A stretch of DNA of 64,000 bases from Patiria miniata (GCF_015706575.1 NW_024037063.1:18600927-18664926); one strand, 5' to 3'; counted from the first letter of the stretch, positions 1-9,440 are shown. The notes: generated by a model not told the origin, from the letters alone. Program-made: numbers and translations.

Positions 1-492
1 GGTGCTGTCGCTGCTTGTTGATCTTCCATTTATTATATTAGGTTTATTAAATTTCAAATGTTTTGTTGTGATAATCGTAGCAACTAGGGGTGATATTAAA
101 GTTCCGTACTTGTAACAAACGTCGCTCAACATACCAGCCATACTCGCGCTTATAATAGGATCGGAACTCAAGTCGTTGGTGAGTTCTTCTTCAGAATCTA
201 TAGTGACGTTATAGCCTAAAACTTGTACGGGTGTAACAACGGCTAACACTCTCGAAAATAAACTCAAAGTGTATTTACCAACGGTTTTAACAATTTCATT
301 TCCAAATTTAGTTTCGTACAGATGATATAATTTGTCGAGTTCTTTGCTGTCAAGAGCTTCGATATATTTAACGGTGTATTCCTTTCCCAAGTACTTTCTA
401 GAGTTTCCGGCTGCTACGACACCGCACAAACGATCTTTATGTTCTGCGTTGTGATCTTGTTCGTTCGTTAAAGTCAGTTTTAGGTCCTCCAT
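1..492 (-). CDS. Polinton protein of unknown function, partial
   Basis: An open frame begins at an ATG at 492 and runs leftwards off the window edge (164 codons seen). The start is rich in charged residues (MEDLKLTLTNEQDHNAEHKD), followed by a mixed region with hydrophobic stretches near residues 85-100 and 130-150. I do not recognise the family. It is transcribed in the same direction as the ATPase, capsid and small membrane protein genes, about 350 bases beyond the ATPase gene, so it is probably another late or structural gene of the same element. Its C-terminus is outside the window. Confidence 0.7.
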   Translation of the reverse strand, partial: MEDLKLTLTNEQDHNAEHKDRLCGVVAAGNSRKYLGKEYTVKYIEALDSKELDKLYHLYETKFGNEIVKTVGKYTLSLFSRVLAVVTPVQVLGYNVTIDSEEELTNDLSSDPIISASMAGMLSDVCYKYGTLISPLVATIITTKHLKFNKPNIINGRSTSSDST

Positions 493-842
493 TTAATTAG
501 AAACGAATTTAATTTTGTTGTGGCTGTTGCAACTTTGTTACAAAGGCAAAGGTACTCGTAGGTGTAAAACGATAAATTAATCGATATGACGATAACAGCC
601 AAAAACTGCAAATACTCGAATATTGCTATCATTTACTAACAGCAAAATGTATTTTGTTGACGTTTGTTGATTAACAAATTGTAATACATGTATAGCTTGT
701 TGAATAGGTTGCTATTAAGCTAGGTCATATTTGCTACTAAGCTAGGTAATTTAACTTGAGCACCTTGCTTATTTTACTTGAGCACCTTGCTTATTTTACT
801 TGAGCACCTAGCTTAATTTAGTTGAGCAGTTAGGTTATTAAC
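493..842. repeat. Polinton intergenic spacer with 22-bp tandem repeat
   Basis: This gap lies between the partial unknown gene and the end of the ATPase gene. It is AT-rich with no convincing reading frame. From 754 to 839 a 22-bp unit beginning ACTTGAGCACC is repeated about four times, the first two copies identical, ending at the stop codon of the ATPase gene. A degenerate half unit (GCTAGGTAATTT) precedes the array. It may serve as the 3' end or terminator of the ATPase transcript or the promoter of the gene to the left; this is inference. Confidence 0.6.
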
Positions 843-1448
843 CTACTCAAGTAGCTCGTAACTAACTGGAGGTTCGGTGTACACGACTAATTTACTATAT
901 TTCACATCTCTCAAACGTCGTTTTATATAATCTCGTTCTTCAATGGGTACGACGTCGTTTTCGTCTAACGCTTGATCAAACGATGTTTTATCTTTACAGT
1001 AAAATAACGCTAACCATGCCGTGTTTTCTCTATAATCTTTTAAAACGCTGTTGTACTTTTGGGTCAGTAACCAACAGCTGTGATTTATGTGTCTTCCGCT
1101 AAACGCCATCTTGCTTAGCGCGCACGTCTTTTTACGATATTTAATCTCTTGATCCGAAGAGCAATCGTCCACGATAAACAGCGTGGCAACACCTTCGAAT
1201 ATTTTACTGTAAAAATCGATCGCTTCGTTGAGCGTCATCTTGTACAAATCCGGATCGCAGAGGTATACCTCGGGATCTGCTTGAATCCACTTTCTTTCGA
1301 TGTACGTTTTGTTTTTAAATATGGTAGGGCAAATGATGACTATCGCTTCAAATGTATTTTTATAGTCTGACTCTAACAGATCCAAAATCCATTTGGTTTT
1401 ACCCGAATTTGTTTTGCCGACGATTAAAGCGCAATGCGGTTGTGTCAT
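843..1448 (-). CDS. Polinton A32-like packaging ATPase
   Basis: A 201-residue FtsK/HerA-type ATPase of the vaccinia A32 class, which pumps DNA into capsids. A Walker A motif GKTNSGKT is at residues 11-18 and a Walker B strand ATLFIVDD at 88-95 ends in the two acids expected. A later stretch, SCWLLTQKYN near 124-133, fits the sensor strand. Length is typical for Polinton and adintovirus ATPases. It lies directly after the capsid gene in the same direction with a one-base gap (1449), so the two probably share a transcript. The ATG at 1448 is the only good start, just before the Walker A strand. Confidence 0.92.
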   Translation of the reverse strand: MTQPHCALIVGKTNSGKTKWILDLLESDYKNTFEAIVIICPTIFKNKTYIERKWIQADPEVYLCDPDLYKMTLNEAIDFYSKIFEGVATLFIVDDCSSDQEIKYRKKTCALSKMAFSGRHINHSCWLLTQKYNSVLKDYRENTAWLALFYCKDKTSFDQALDENDVVPIEERDYIKRRLRDVKYSKLVVYTEPPVSYELLE

Positions 1449-1449
1449 T

Positions 1450-2718
1450 TTAACTTAACAGAGATTTAAAATTCCCGTCTTCCAAGTTCAATTGAGCATC
1501 CATGACCAAAAATACGTACATCGTGAGGTCACCTTGACTTTCGGCTTCTCTGTTAAATTGAATGTTGATGCCTCCTCCGTCTCCGAGTTTCCTACCGGAT
1601 CCGTGAGCGGAGTTGTCGTCGTTACTTCTAAAATCGAGCCACAGACCGTACTTGTCTTTTAGGTAGTCTCCGAGGTCAAAACCCGTCAAATTCAAGTCTT
1701 TAGCTACTCCGCGCCCGCTTTCGGTATCGCTGTCTCCAAAGAACTTGCTAATTTCGTTCCAGTGTTGATACTGAAACATGCCTTGACTGTAGAGTTGATT
1801 GGGTTTACCTTCTACGGTCACCGATGTTTTGGTTAGTTTTGGATTGTAAAATCGCTGCGGATTTTTGACCGCGGGATCTTTAAACAAAAACAAAATACCC
1901 TTGAGACTCCTGATGGGTTGATTGACGCTGACGTTCCAAAGCGTGTCCGATTTGTTGACGGATCTAACTTCTAGCGAGTGGATTTTATCAAACAGATATT
2001 GCATTAACCCCTTGTGTTTATTCCTGATGGTGATAGCTAGGTCTCTGTTGGTCACCACTTCGTATTCGAGAGACAAGTCTGAGATAGAATACATCGCCGC
2101 CGTATCTGAACTGTTGACTACTTTTTCGTGATCGTTAAACTTTATCTCGTACGTCAGAGGTTGTTTTAAACCGCTGGGGTAAAAAGGGTGATGCGAAGTC
2201 AGTATGTCAATGTCTAGGGGAATACAATATCTGTTACCATAGGCATCCGCGATAGCCTGATCTTTACCGCTGTTGGCGCCCGCGTTAGCATCTCCAGCCC
2301 CAATTCTTAGTTTAGACACGTTTTCTTTTTCTATGCCCGAGTACGCCATGTTTCGAGTTGCCGAGCTGTTGATCCAATTGTCTTTAAAGTTGTGATACAC
2401 GTCGGCGTTACGATAACTTATAATTTCGTGACCTTGAAGCCTGACGCTGATTTCACTGACTAAATTTCTGGCCAAATTGCTAAAAATGGTTCTATTGTCG
2501 TCGCTTCCACCGTCGAGTTCTAAACTAAAAGCTAATTTACAAGTGCCGGGTACGATCACGTCGTCTACGCCCAATTGAGGAAACTTAACTCTCAGCGTTT
2601 GCCCCGCCGATATACTACTAGGATTGTGGGTAATGACCACCTCTTTTCTCTCACCCTTGATAGATCTGGGTATTTTTAATAGCCTGCTGGGATTGAGCTT
2701 TTTTCCATACGCATTCAT
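1450..2718 (-). CDS. Polinton major capsid protein (double jelly-roll)
   Basis: A 422-residue protein with the pattern of animal Polinton/adintovirus major capsid proteins: an N-terminal strand-rich part, the block LARNLVSEISVRLQGHEI near residues 83-100, a YHNFKDNWI block near 108-116, and a beta-rich second half ending with LTMYVFLVMDAQLN. These proteins fold as two jelly rolls and form the trimeric hexon of an icosahedral shell. Size and place next to the packaging ATPase agree with the family. Assignment rests on the recalled family pattern and gene order, not on a search. The frame is open from start to stop. Confidence 0.85.
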   Translation of the reverse strand: MNAYGKKLNPSRLLKIPRSIKGERKEVVITHNPSSISAGQTLRVKFPQLGVDDVIVPGTCKLAFSLELDGGSDDNRTIFSNLARNLVSEISVRLQGHEIISYRNADVYHNFKDNWINSSATRNMAYSGIEKENVSKLRIGAGDANAGANSGKDQAIADAYGNRYCIPLDIDILTSHHPFYPSGLKQPLTYEIKFNDHEKVVNSSDTAAMYSISDLSLEYEVVTNRDLAITIRNKHKGLMQYLFDKIHSLEVRSVNKSDTLWNVSVNQPIRSLKGILFLFKDPAVKNPQRFYNPKLTKTSVTVEGKPNQLYSQGMFQYQHWNEISKFFGDSDTESGRGVAKDLNLTGFDLGDYLKDKYGLWLDFRSNDDNSAHGSGRKLGDGGGINIQFNREAESQGDLTMYVFLVMDAQLNLEDGNFKSLLS

Positions 2719-2740
2719 TTTATTTATACGAGTTTTAAAT

Positions 2741-3157
2741 TTAAAGATATCTGTAAGCCAAGAAGCCCACCAATAGCGTTCCTCCCGCGATAAACGCCAG
2801 TTCTTTTTCTATTTGTTGGTCGCTAGGCTCGTAAAAATCTTCGAGTTTGGGTTCGCGGGGTAACTCGACGTTTTCTCCGGTCATTTCGTTGTAGTAACGC
2901 AACGCTTGGTCTACGTTGGAAAATGTTTGTTTAGAGGCATTTTGTTTTCTGATACGTTCGTTGAGAAAATCGAGTCGTTTTGTTCGTTCTCGTTGCCACT
3001 GATCTCTGGCGGCCGAGAGTTGTTCTGTCGCTAAATCGTGTCTCTTACGCTCTTCACTGCCATCATCCCTTAGACTTGAAAATAAAAAGTTTGAACCCGA
3101 AAAAGCTAAGGCGTTTATGATCGCACCTCCAACCATCATTACAACAGCTGACGCCAT
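2741..3157 (-). CDS. Polinton small membrane-associated virion protein
   Basis: A 138-residue protein with a hydrophobic N-terminal segment (about residues 3-27), a charged helical middle rich in Arg, Lys, Gln and Glu, and a second hydrophobic segment at the C-terminus (about 122-138). It lies 22 bases upstream of the capsid gene in the same direction, a position where adintoviruses often carry small virion-core or membrane-active proteins. I cannot name the family with certainty. The start at 3157 faces the integrase start at 3199 across a 41-base divergent gap that must hold both promoters. Confidence 0.7.
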   Translation of the reverse strand: MASAVVMMVGGAIINALAFSGSNFLFSSLRDDGSEERKRHDLATEQLSAARDQWQRERTKRLDFLNERIRKQNASKQTFSNVDQALRYYNEMTGENVELPREPKLEDFYEPSDQQIEKELAFIAGGTLLVGFLAYRYL

Positions 3158-3198
3158 CTATTTAATGTATAAAGCCTTTTAAATTATTATTATAGTAA

Positions 3199-4203
3199 AT
3201 GATGGATAAACTTCAAAAACTGTATTATGGCCCGAGCGGTTATTGGAGAGGTGAAAGCGCCGTCGACCATTTACACGATAAAACCAAATTCGATAAAAAG
3301 GTAATCAGGGATTGGCTTAAAAAACAAGCGATCTGGCAAATTTATCTGCCGGCTCCTGCGTATGTACCCAGGCCTACGAGTACTTCGCGAGAGTTTGAAA
3401 CACCAAACGACTTTCACCAAATGGATGTGCTATACCTACCCTGGGATAAAGTAAAACGCAAGACTTATAAATACGCTTTGACGGTTGTCGACGTTGCGAG
3501 TCGATACCACGAAGCAGAACCTTTGGTTTCTAAAACGGCGGATTCCACCCAAGATGCTATCGTCAAGATTTACGCGAGATCTCCTTTGAGTTACCCTAAA
3601 ACGTTGAGAGTAGACGCCGGTACCGAATTTAAAGGCGCATTTAAAAAATGGATGACCTCAAAAAACGTCGAGATTATCGTCGGCGAACCCGGAAACCACC
3701 GATCGCAGGGTATCGTAGAAAGATTTAATCGAACGCTAGCCGAGAGACTGTTTGGTCATCAGTACGCTCAAGAAATGTTAAATCCCGAGAGTAGAAACAC
3801 GCAATGGGTCGAGCGATTACCCAGCGTGATCAAAGCTATAAACGATGAAACGACGAGATTAATAGCTAAAGCACCGTCAGAGGCGGTTAAACTAGAACAG
3901 GTCCGGCAATCGCCGGCTAACCCCGTTAAAACAAAAGAGCAACAATTACCGCAAGACGCTATGGTTAGATATTTATATTACCCGGGTGAGCAAGAGGGTG
4001 GAACCTCGAGAAGAGCCACGGACCCCATTTGGAGCGTAGACATTTATAACGTGGAAAAAAGAACGAGTCAATTTAAAATGATTAACGGTAAAAAAGTCAC
4101 GACGGGTCCTACTCTTTATTACCTTCAAAACGGTCCAAAAAGGAGTTTTGTGAGACAAGAGCTTCAAGTCGTACCCGAGGACACGCAATTACCGCCTAAT
4201 TAA
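3199..4203 (+). CDS. Polinton retroviral-type (rve) integrase
   Basis: A 334-residue integrase that would join the element's ends to host DNA. The catalytic core shows the D-D-E triad: Asp76 in HQMDVLYL, Asp139 in LRVDAGTEF and Glu174 in GIVERFNR, a spacing of 34 residues between the last two. An N-terminal helical part (1-60) precedes it, and a C-terminal beta-rich region (about 255-325) resembles the SH3-like or chromo-like tail of such enzymes. It is the only plus-strand gene seen in the element. Its last codons overlap the end of the polymerase gene on the other strand by 8 bases (4196-4203). Confidence 0.94.
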   Translation: MMDKLQKLYYGPSGYWRGESAVDHLHDKTKFDKKVIRDWLKKQAIWQIYLPAPAYVPRPTSTSREFETPNDFHQMDVLYLPWDKVKRKTYKYALTVVDVASRYHEAEPLVSKTADSTQDAIVKIYARSPLSYPKTLRVDAGTEFKGAFKKWMTSKNVEIIVGEPGNHRSQGIVERFNRTLAERLFGHQYAQEMLNPESRNTQWVERLPSVIKAINDETTRLIAKAPSEAVKLEQVRQSPANPVKTKEQQLPQDAMVRYLYYPGEQEGGTSRRATDPIWSVDIYNVEKRTSQFKMINGKKVTTGPTLYYLQNGPKRSFVRQELQVVPEDTQLPPN

Positions 4204-7200
4204 TATCTAGATTACGGTGACCATAAGCGAGCGTGTGTATTCCATCCGGTAAAATGTACCTCTTGGTATCCAACGGACTCAACGATAGTTTATTTTGAGA
4301 TATGGTGTAAAGGATGTGATTTTCCGACCGAATGTGAGTCATCGTTTCTGTTTTAGATTTATTTTTAAAGATGCAGTCGTAGTAGTGCCGGTGTTTTAAT
4401 TTTTTGTCAGTGACCGATTTTGTGACCCCCTTGGCTTTTTTAAGAGTGATGTTGTTGTCATCCGCTAAAATCGAGTACATCTTAGGTCTTATGCAAACGG
4501 CTTCTTGAATGACCTTACCTCCAAACTCGTCTTTAAATTTACCGATCACTTTCTTATTGGTTGGATCGTACAACTCGTGATCCAGATTGTAATTTGAAAA
4601 GTCGTAGTGTTGCCCGTGAGATTGCATGTCTTTGTATATGTCATCCGTGTAAACGACAATCAACAGACTGTCCGTATCCGTATACATCAACCTGATTTGA
4701 TCTCCGTACTTGTCTTTCAATCGGTTGTAATAAAAATCGTACATCAGCGTCTTAGAGAGATCTAAGATGCTCACTCCGCAGTAAATGGGTTTGTTTAACA
4801 AGGTTTTAGTCTTGTACGTTTCGACAAACGACAGGTTACATTCTGAAAACGGCGTTGTTGTTTTATAGCTCGGTTTTTGAATTATTTTTTTGTATTTTTC
4901 TTGATCGCTCTCGTTATTGTCTCTCAGTAGGTAACCGTCAATCCTGTTTCTGACGTTTTCCATCGTCTTACCAAACACGCTGTTATTCATCAGTTTAAAA
5001 AAGTCTTTCTCAAAATCAGAGGTTGCTTTGGTTCGGAGTTGCGTGTTTTTATCGATGTAAGATTTCATCCAAGGCGCTTGTTTAAATTTTAACACGCGAT
5101 GCACCTTTTTTAATTTCAAACCTAGATTGAGGTATGACTGCAACGTAACGTAGTGCAACACGTATTTTTGTTTTGGATTGAGCGTACACGTTAATTTTTG
5201 TACGTCGCTACTAGGTTCGGTATCCAATAAGTCATTTTGATAATCAGACATCCAAGCTTGGGGTATGACGATGTTTTCTGGCGCTAGGGGATAATCGTTG
5301 TGCTTTGCGTGTAGATTGTGCGGGTAATCGAGGTCTACTTCGAAAAAATAACCGGTGTTGGACGTTTTCTTAAGCGTTAATATTCTTTCTTCGGTAAACG
5401 GTTTCGAGGGTGTCCATTTAAAATCGCTGTACGGTAGATATTGACTCATAGCCCAACCGTACAGATTGTTGGCATCCAGATAAGCGATATAACTCGAGGG
5501 TTTGTTTGAATCGTAGTCATCGAGATATTGATTATTGGCTTTGTGATGTCTCATTCCACCCACGCTCGATATGCCTCCTCGTTTTGCTTTTTCAAAAAAT
5601 AAATGTTTGTCTACGTCTTGCAATAGTTCGAGTTTAACTTCCGAGTGTTTTAATAGAGCATCCCACGACAATCCGGGTGCGGTAAAATAATTGGCTGGAT
5701 CTAACCCGTAGTTTGTAATGCACGTTCTTCTAAAGTTTTCAAATACGCCTGCAAGTAATAACGTATCGGTCGTCACGTACAAGTCGTGATATTCTCCTAG
5801 ATTTTGTATATTAAACTCGTTCCACACGCATTGAGCTCTGTCGTAGTCTTGTTGCGATATATGTTCGTCTTTTAGTCTGCTGTAAAACTTGCCGATGGGT
5901 GGTAGGCTGGTCTCTTGAAACTTATCAAACGAGTTCATATATTCGTAGGGATAAATTCCTTTTTGTAATAGCAAGTCAGGATGTTTAAAATGCTTTTTGA
6001 GTAGCTGAAACGACTCTTTTGGGCAAGCTTTCACTAATTTATCCAACGACGATGCCATAAAACTAAACGAGTCTAAAAATCGTAGATTTCCTATCGAAAA
6101 CGAAATATACTTTTCTGAATTTTTAGCGATCACTTGTATTTCTGTTTGACTATCGTATTCTGAAATACTCTGCATGATCAAGTGAGCGTCGTAATTTTGT
6201 AAATTGTGAAAAAAGACTGGTATCGGTGTACAACCGGGTTTAATTTGTAGTTTGAGGTTACAATAGGCGTGTGCGGCACCTCTATATTTACCAGTGACGT
6301 GGCAGTGATCTCTCACCTTTCTAAATTTATTAATGCTCTTTTTGCAGTCGAGACATTTAGACTCGATAAATCCCTTACTATTTTTGTACTGATATTTTTT
6401 CTTTTGTTTTATCGTCTTGGGTTCTCTGGGTTTCTGACACTGACAGTTGCTCGAGTAATTGGGATAAATTGGTTTTTCACAAATCCAACACGCGTTTGTT
6501 TTATCGTGATGGTCTTTAGCTCGCTCGTTAAATTTCATGGTTTGGGGTTTTTCAAATATGCAATTAATATCGCTTTGTAATTGTAACAGCGTCGTTATAA
6601 ATCTAGTTGAAGCGTCTTTGCCTCTATAAGTCTCTTGATACACATTTTTACCGTCGCATCGGACGACAACTAGCGAATAACCGCTAGCTTTGTGAACGTT
6701 AATCTTTTTTGTGTTTGTCTCTTTGTCTGAGTGAGTAGGTTTAGATGTTAGTGTCTGCGTGGGTGTTGTTGTTGTTTGTAGTAAGGATTCAAAGTCAGCA
6801 TAAATGACAAATGGTGCTTTTTGTTTGTGTCTATAGTTTTTAAATTCTAATATCGGTACGTCTCTTTCGCCTGGATGTCCGTCTATGTATTTTGGTTTAC
6901 CCATAGGAAATACAATCTTTGATGGATGCGCATCTATACCCTTACAATCGGCGATATGTCTGTCCAATTTGTTTTGATTGGTAAAATGGCATAGACATCT
7001 TCTACAAAAATATTTCTTACATTTATGTTTTGTAACGTCGTACATCAACCTCGTAAAATATTTTATCCAACAATAGTGATGCTTGTCACCTTTAGAAATC
7101 AAAAGCAGATCGATCTCTTTTGCCCCGTAGTTTTTAGACACGTATAATGGATATATCTCACCCTCATAACCGTATACGTTTATCGATAAATTATTTTGTC

Positions 7201-8182
7201 TTTCTATCTTGGGTATCTGATCGACCGGTGTCGGAAAGTCAACGCCTTTAAAACTGAGTCCGTCGTCTTTGGTGTATACAACGGGTTCTTCTTTATGAAT
7301 TTTATATTTAGGATTATTTCTTATTTGATTTTTTACTTTATCCGTATACAACTCAAGAGCAGCTCTCAAACACCATCTCAAACACTCGTCGTCTTTGTTT
7401 TTGATGTTTATCATCGCCTGTTTAATTTTAAGATGTTCGGGTAGGTTTATGTAAGAACTACCTCTCGCTGGATTATATCTGTTGATGTTTATGTATAACG
7501 CCATTATCTTTTTTAAAACCCAACCCGATCCTTGATTCGTATACCTTTCATCCTTTTTGAATAGCTCTTCGATCTCTTCTCTTAAAACCTGTTTTATTTG
7601 ACTTTGATTTAAAACGGCTTTCGGCTTGCTATAATGAATAGCTTCGATCGTTTCGATCGTACCATCCGGTTTGGTTTTTTCGTATTTTATTTTGATTGTG
7701 AGCTCCATTTTTAAACCTCTCAGCTCTCTCAATTCTGACTTGATTTTATTGACTATTTGTTCCTTGTGCGAATCAAAAAACTTGATTAAATCATGGTTAT
7801 AAAGTCTGGGGTTTAATTCCCAGTTTCTGTAGTAATTTCTAAACCTTCTCGTTTCTCTAAAAGCTGACTCTGTAAAGTATTCGGGCTGTCTGTATGTTTT
7901 AATCGCCGAGATTAAATCTTTTTTCAAAAATCGTCCTTTATAACCCGTCGGTACGTATTCTAGATTTTGTTCGTCTACAATCTGTTTGAGCTCATGTAGT
8001 TTCTTTTTCCTCAAGTTTTTAAATTGACTTTCATAATGTTTTATCCCCTCGATGTAAACTTTACGAGTAAGAGAAACATTTTCATTGTGCGGTATACTAT
8101 ACCGCTGCACGTAATCACGCAGTGTGGCTTTGTTCCATTTAGAATATCCTTTGACGGTCGGTCTAAACATATTACTCTCCAT
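4196..8182 (-). CDS. Polinton protein-primed DNA polymerase B
   Basis: A 1328-residue family B polymerase of the protein-primed type that copies the element. Landmarks: a C2H2-like zinc cluster (residues about 388-413), the exonuclease I motif YADFESL (461-467), a cysteine-rich insert (565-641) ending in an HNH-like DHCHVTGKYRG...CN pattern, the exonuclease II block FFHNLQNYDAHL (657-668), polymerase motif A DANNLYGWAM (903-912), motif B MNNSVFGKTMEN, and motif C YTDTDS. The long N-terminal part (1-380) has no motif I recognise and may hold the terminal-protein region. The start at 8182 is followed upstream only by the terminal repeat region. Confidence 0.95.
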   Translation of the reverse strand: MESNMFRPTVKGYSKWNKATLRDYVQRYSIPHNENVSLTRKVYIEGIKHYESQFKNLRKKKLHELKQIVDEQNLEYVPTGYKGRFLKKDLISAIKTYRQPEYFTESAFRETRRFRNYYRNWELNPRLYNHDLIKFFDSHKEQIVNKIKSELRELRGLKMELTIKIKYEKTKPDGTIETIEAIHYSKPKAVLNQSQIKQVLREEIEELFKKDERYTNQGSGWVLKKIMALYININRYNPARGSSYINLPEHLKIKQAMINIKNKDDECLRWCLRAALELYTDKVKNQIRNNPKYKIHKEEPVVYTKDDGLSFKGVDFPTPVDQIPKIERQNNLSINVYGYEGEIYPLYVSKNYGAKEIDLLLISKGDKHHYCWIKYFTRLMYDVTKHKCKKYFCRRCLCHFTNQNKLDRHIADCKGIDAHPSKIVFPMGKPKYIDGHPGERDVPILEFKNYRHKQKAPFVIYADFESLLQTTTTPTQTLTSKPTHSDKETNTKKINVHKASGYSLVVVRCDGKNVYQETYRGKDASTRFITTLLQLQSDINCIFEKPQTMKFNERAKDHHDKTNACWICEKPIYPNYSSNCQCQKPREPKTIKQKKKYQYKNSKGFIESKCLDCKKSINKFRKVRDHCHVTGKYRGAAHAYCNLKLQIKPGCTPIPVFFHNLQNYDAHLIMQSISEYDSQTEIQVIAKNSEKYISFSIGNLRFLDSFSFMASSLDKLVKACPKESFQLLKKHFKHPDLLLQKGIYPYEYMNSFDKFQETSLPPIGKFYSRLKDEHISQQDYDRAQCVWNEFNIQNLGEYHDLYVTTDTLLLAGVFENFRRTCITNYGLDPANYFTAPGLSWDALLKHSEVKLELLQDVDKHLFFEKAKRGGISSVGGMRHHKANNQYLDDYDSNKPSSYIAYLDANNLYGWAMSQYLPYSDFKWTPSKPFTEERILTLKKTSNTGYFFEVDLDYPHNLHAKHNDYPLAPENIVIPQAWMSDYQNDLLDTEPSSDVQKLTCTLNPKQKYVLHYVTLQSYLNLGLKLKKVHRVLKFKQAPWMKSYIDKNTQLRTKATSDFEKDFFKLMNNSVFGKTMENVRNRIDGYLLRDNNESDQEKYKKIIQKPSYKTTTPFSECNLSFVETYKTKTLLNKPIYCGVSILDLSKTLMYDFYYNRLKDKYGDQIRLMYTDTDSLLIVVYTDDIYKDMQSHGQHYDFSNYNLDHELYDPTNKKVIGKFKDEFGGKVIQEAVCIRPKMYSILADDNNITLKKAKGVTKSVTDKKLKHRHYYDCIFKNKSKTETMTHIRSENHILYTISQNKLSLSPLDTKRYILPDGIHTLAYGHRNLDIN

Positions 8183-8804
8183 TTTATTATAGGAAATATA
8201 ATATTTTTTTTCTCATTTTTTTTGGAAGACAGACTTTAGATTTATAAGCAATCAGACTCACCTCATTCGTGCCTCAACACGTTTCAAGGTCGCGTTGTTT
8301 ACGCCAAAATTTTATCGTGCCTCAACACGTTTCAAGGTCACGTGGTGGTGACTCCCACATTTTTCAAGGTCACGTGGTGGTGACATCACCTCATTTTAGC
8401 GACGACAGATTTTTATTTTTTTTTTCTCTCTCTCTCCCGGAGTCAGGATTTTTTTTTTTTTTTTTTTCTCCCGGCGTCAGAGATATTTTTTTTCTCTCTC
8501 TCTCTCTCTCTCTCTCGGCGTCAGGATTTTTTTTTTTTTTTTTTTTTTTTCTCCCGGCGTCAGAGATATTTTTTTTTTCTCTCTCTCTCTCTCGGCGTCA
8601 GGATTTTTTTTTTTTTTTTTTTTTTTTTCTCCCGGCGTCAGAGATTTTTTTTTTTTTCTCTCTCTCTCTCGGCGTCAGGATTTTTTTTTTTTTTTTTTTT
8701 TTTTGAAATCGGGGATTCCCCTATTTTTCCAAAATCGAGAGCGGCGTGTCCAGGCTCGCCGCAGATTTTTTCGATTTTGGTCCCGTACCCCCGCCTCCCT
8801 TACT
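8183..8804. repeat. Polinton terminal region: pyrimidine-rich array and hairpin
   Basis: Probably part of the terminal inverted repeat, though the partner end is outside. From about 8405 to 8704 a unit alternates T-runs, CT-runs and the words CGGCGTCAGG and CGGCGTCAGA, repeated about three times; nearly all pyrimidine on the plus strand. Two copies of a CCTCAACACGTTTCAAGGTC word lie at about 8272 and 8321. A two-step inverted repeat follows: CCAAAATCGA (8729-8738) with TCGATTTTGG (8771-8780), and inside it GCGGCG (8741-8746) with CGCCGC (8757-8762). The frame open across the array has no protein-like composition. Confidence 0.75.
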
Positions 8805-9440
8805 ACTTAGACCATTATCATGTTGCGGCCATCATGATTTTTTTTTCCATTCATAACAACATAACCAAAGCGAGGCTGGAAGGGAAAATAGTCTGGTTCC
8901 TTGTCGCACAAGAAACACCATTCAGTACTTTATTTGAAACATTGGAAAATGACTGAAATGGTGGCTGCATGATAAAGGTATATTGATAAACGCCCTCACT
9001 TAAAAAAAAAATGGAAATTTAATCAGAACTCTCACAGGTGATCAAGACTTACATTAACTTAGAGCGTAATTAATCCTCTTTAATTTTCTGTTAAATTTTT
9101 GAGGTTAAAGCCTTAAAAAAATAGTTCTAATTTTGTATGGGAAATATGAGAAAAAACACCCTAAAACTACCTTTTAACCTTGACTACACGCGGACGCCTC
9201 CATATGTTTGTACAAAAAAAAAATTGGCAAAAAAAGAAGAAATTCCCTACCTACATTTGTACCGTCCCTATTTTCGAATGCCATGTAAATGGAAGCAGAA
9301 CTCTTTTTTTTGCGTAACCAATGAGTTTGGATGAGTTTTCCATCCAAAGAGGATCATCCCTTGAAGAAAGTTGACAAAGTTGATAGAATATTCTTCAAAT
9401 CTTTGTTTAATCTTTGGTGATTTCTTGGGGTTTTTTTTAG
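8805..9440. other. Host DNA between Polinton and first visible exon
   Basis: AT-rich sequence with several A- and T-runs and no gene, tRNA or clear repeat boundary. It ends in a T-rich tract and AG at 9439-9440, the acceptor of the first visible coiled-coil exon. As that exon starts with an acceptor, upstream exons probably lie left of the Polinton, which would put the Polinton in an intron. A promoter in this stretch cannot be excluded. Confidence 0.4.

Larger units (their letters stand above)
1..8804. mobile_element. Polinton/Maverick (adintovirus-like) element, right part
   Basis: A block of large, closely packed, intronless genes unlike the rest of the window: packaging ATPase, major capsid protein, small membrane protein, retroviral-type integrase and protein-primed DNA polymerase B. 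This set defines Polintons/adintoviruses. The left end lies outside the window; a penton protein and a maturation protease, usual in the family, are not seen and may lie there. The right end is placed near 8804 because the terminal-looking sequence stops in CT, the complement of the 5'-AG start known for Polintons, and ordinary host-like DNA follows. The target duplication cannot be checked with one end. All frames in view are open and no breaks are seen, so the copy looks whole as far as visible and young. Confidence 0.93.

Noticed and set aside
8269-8706. Open frame of 145 codons across the pyrimidine array (+)
   Set aside because: Almost only Phe, Ser and Leu from T and CT runs; it is an artefact of the Polinton terminal repeat.
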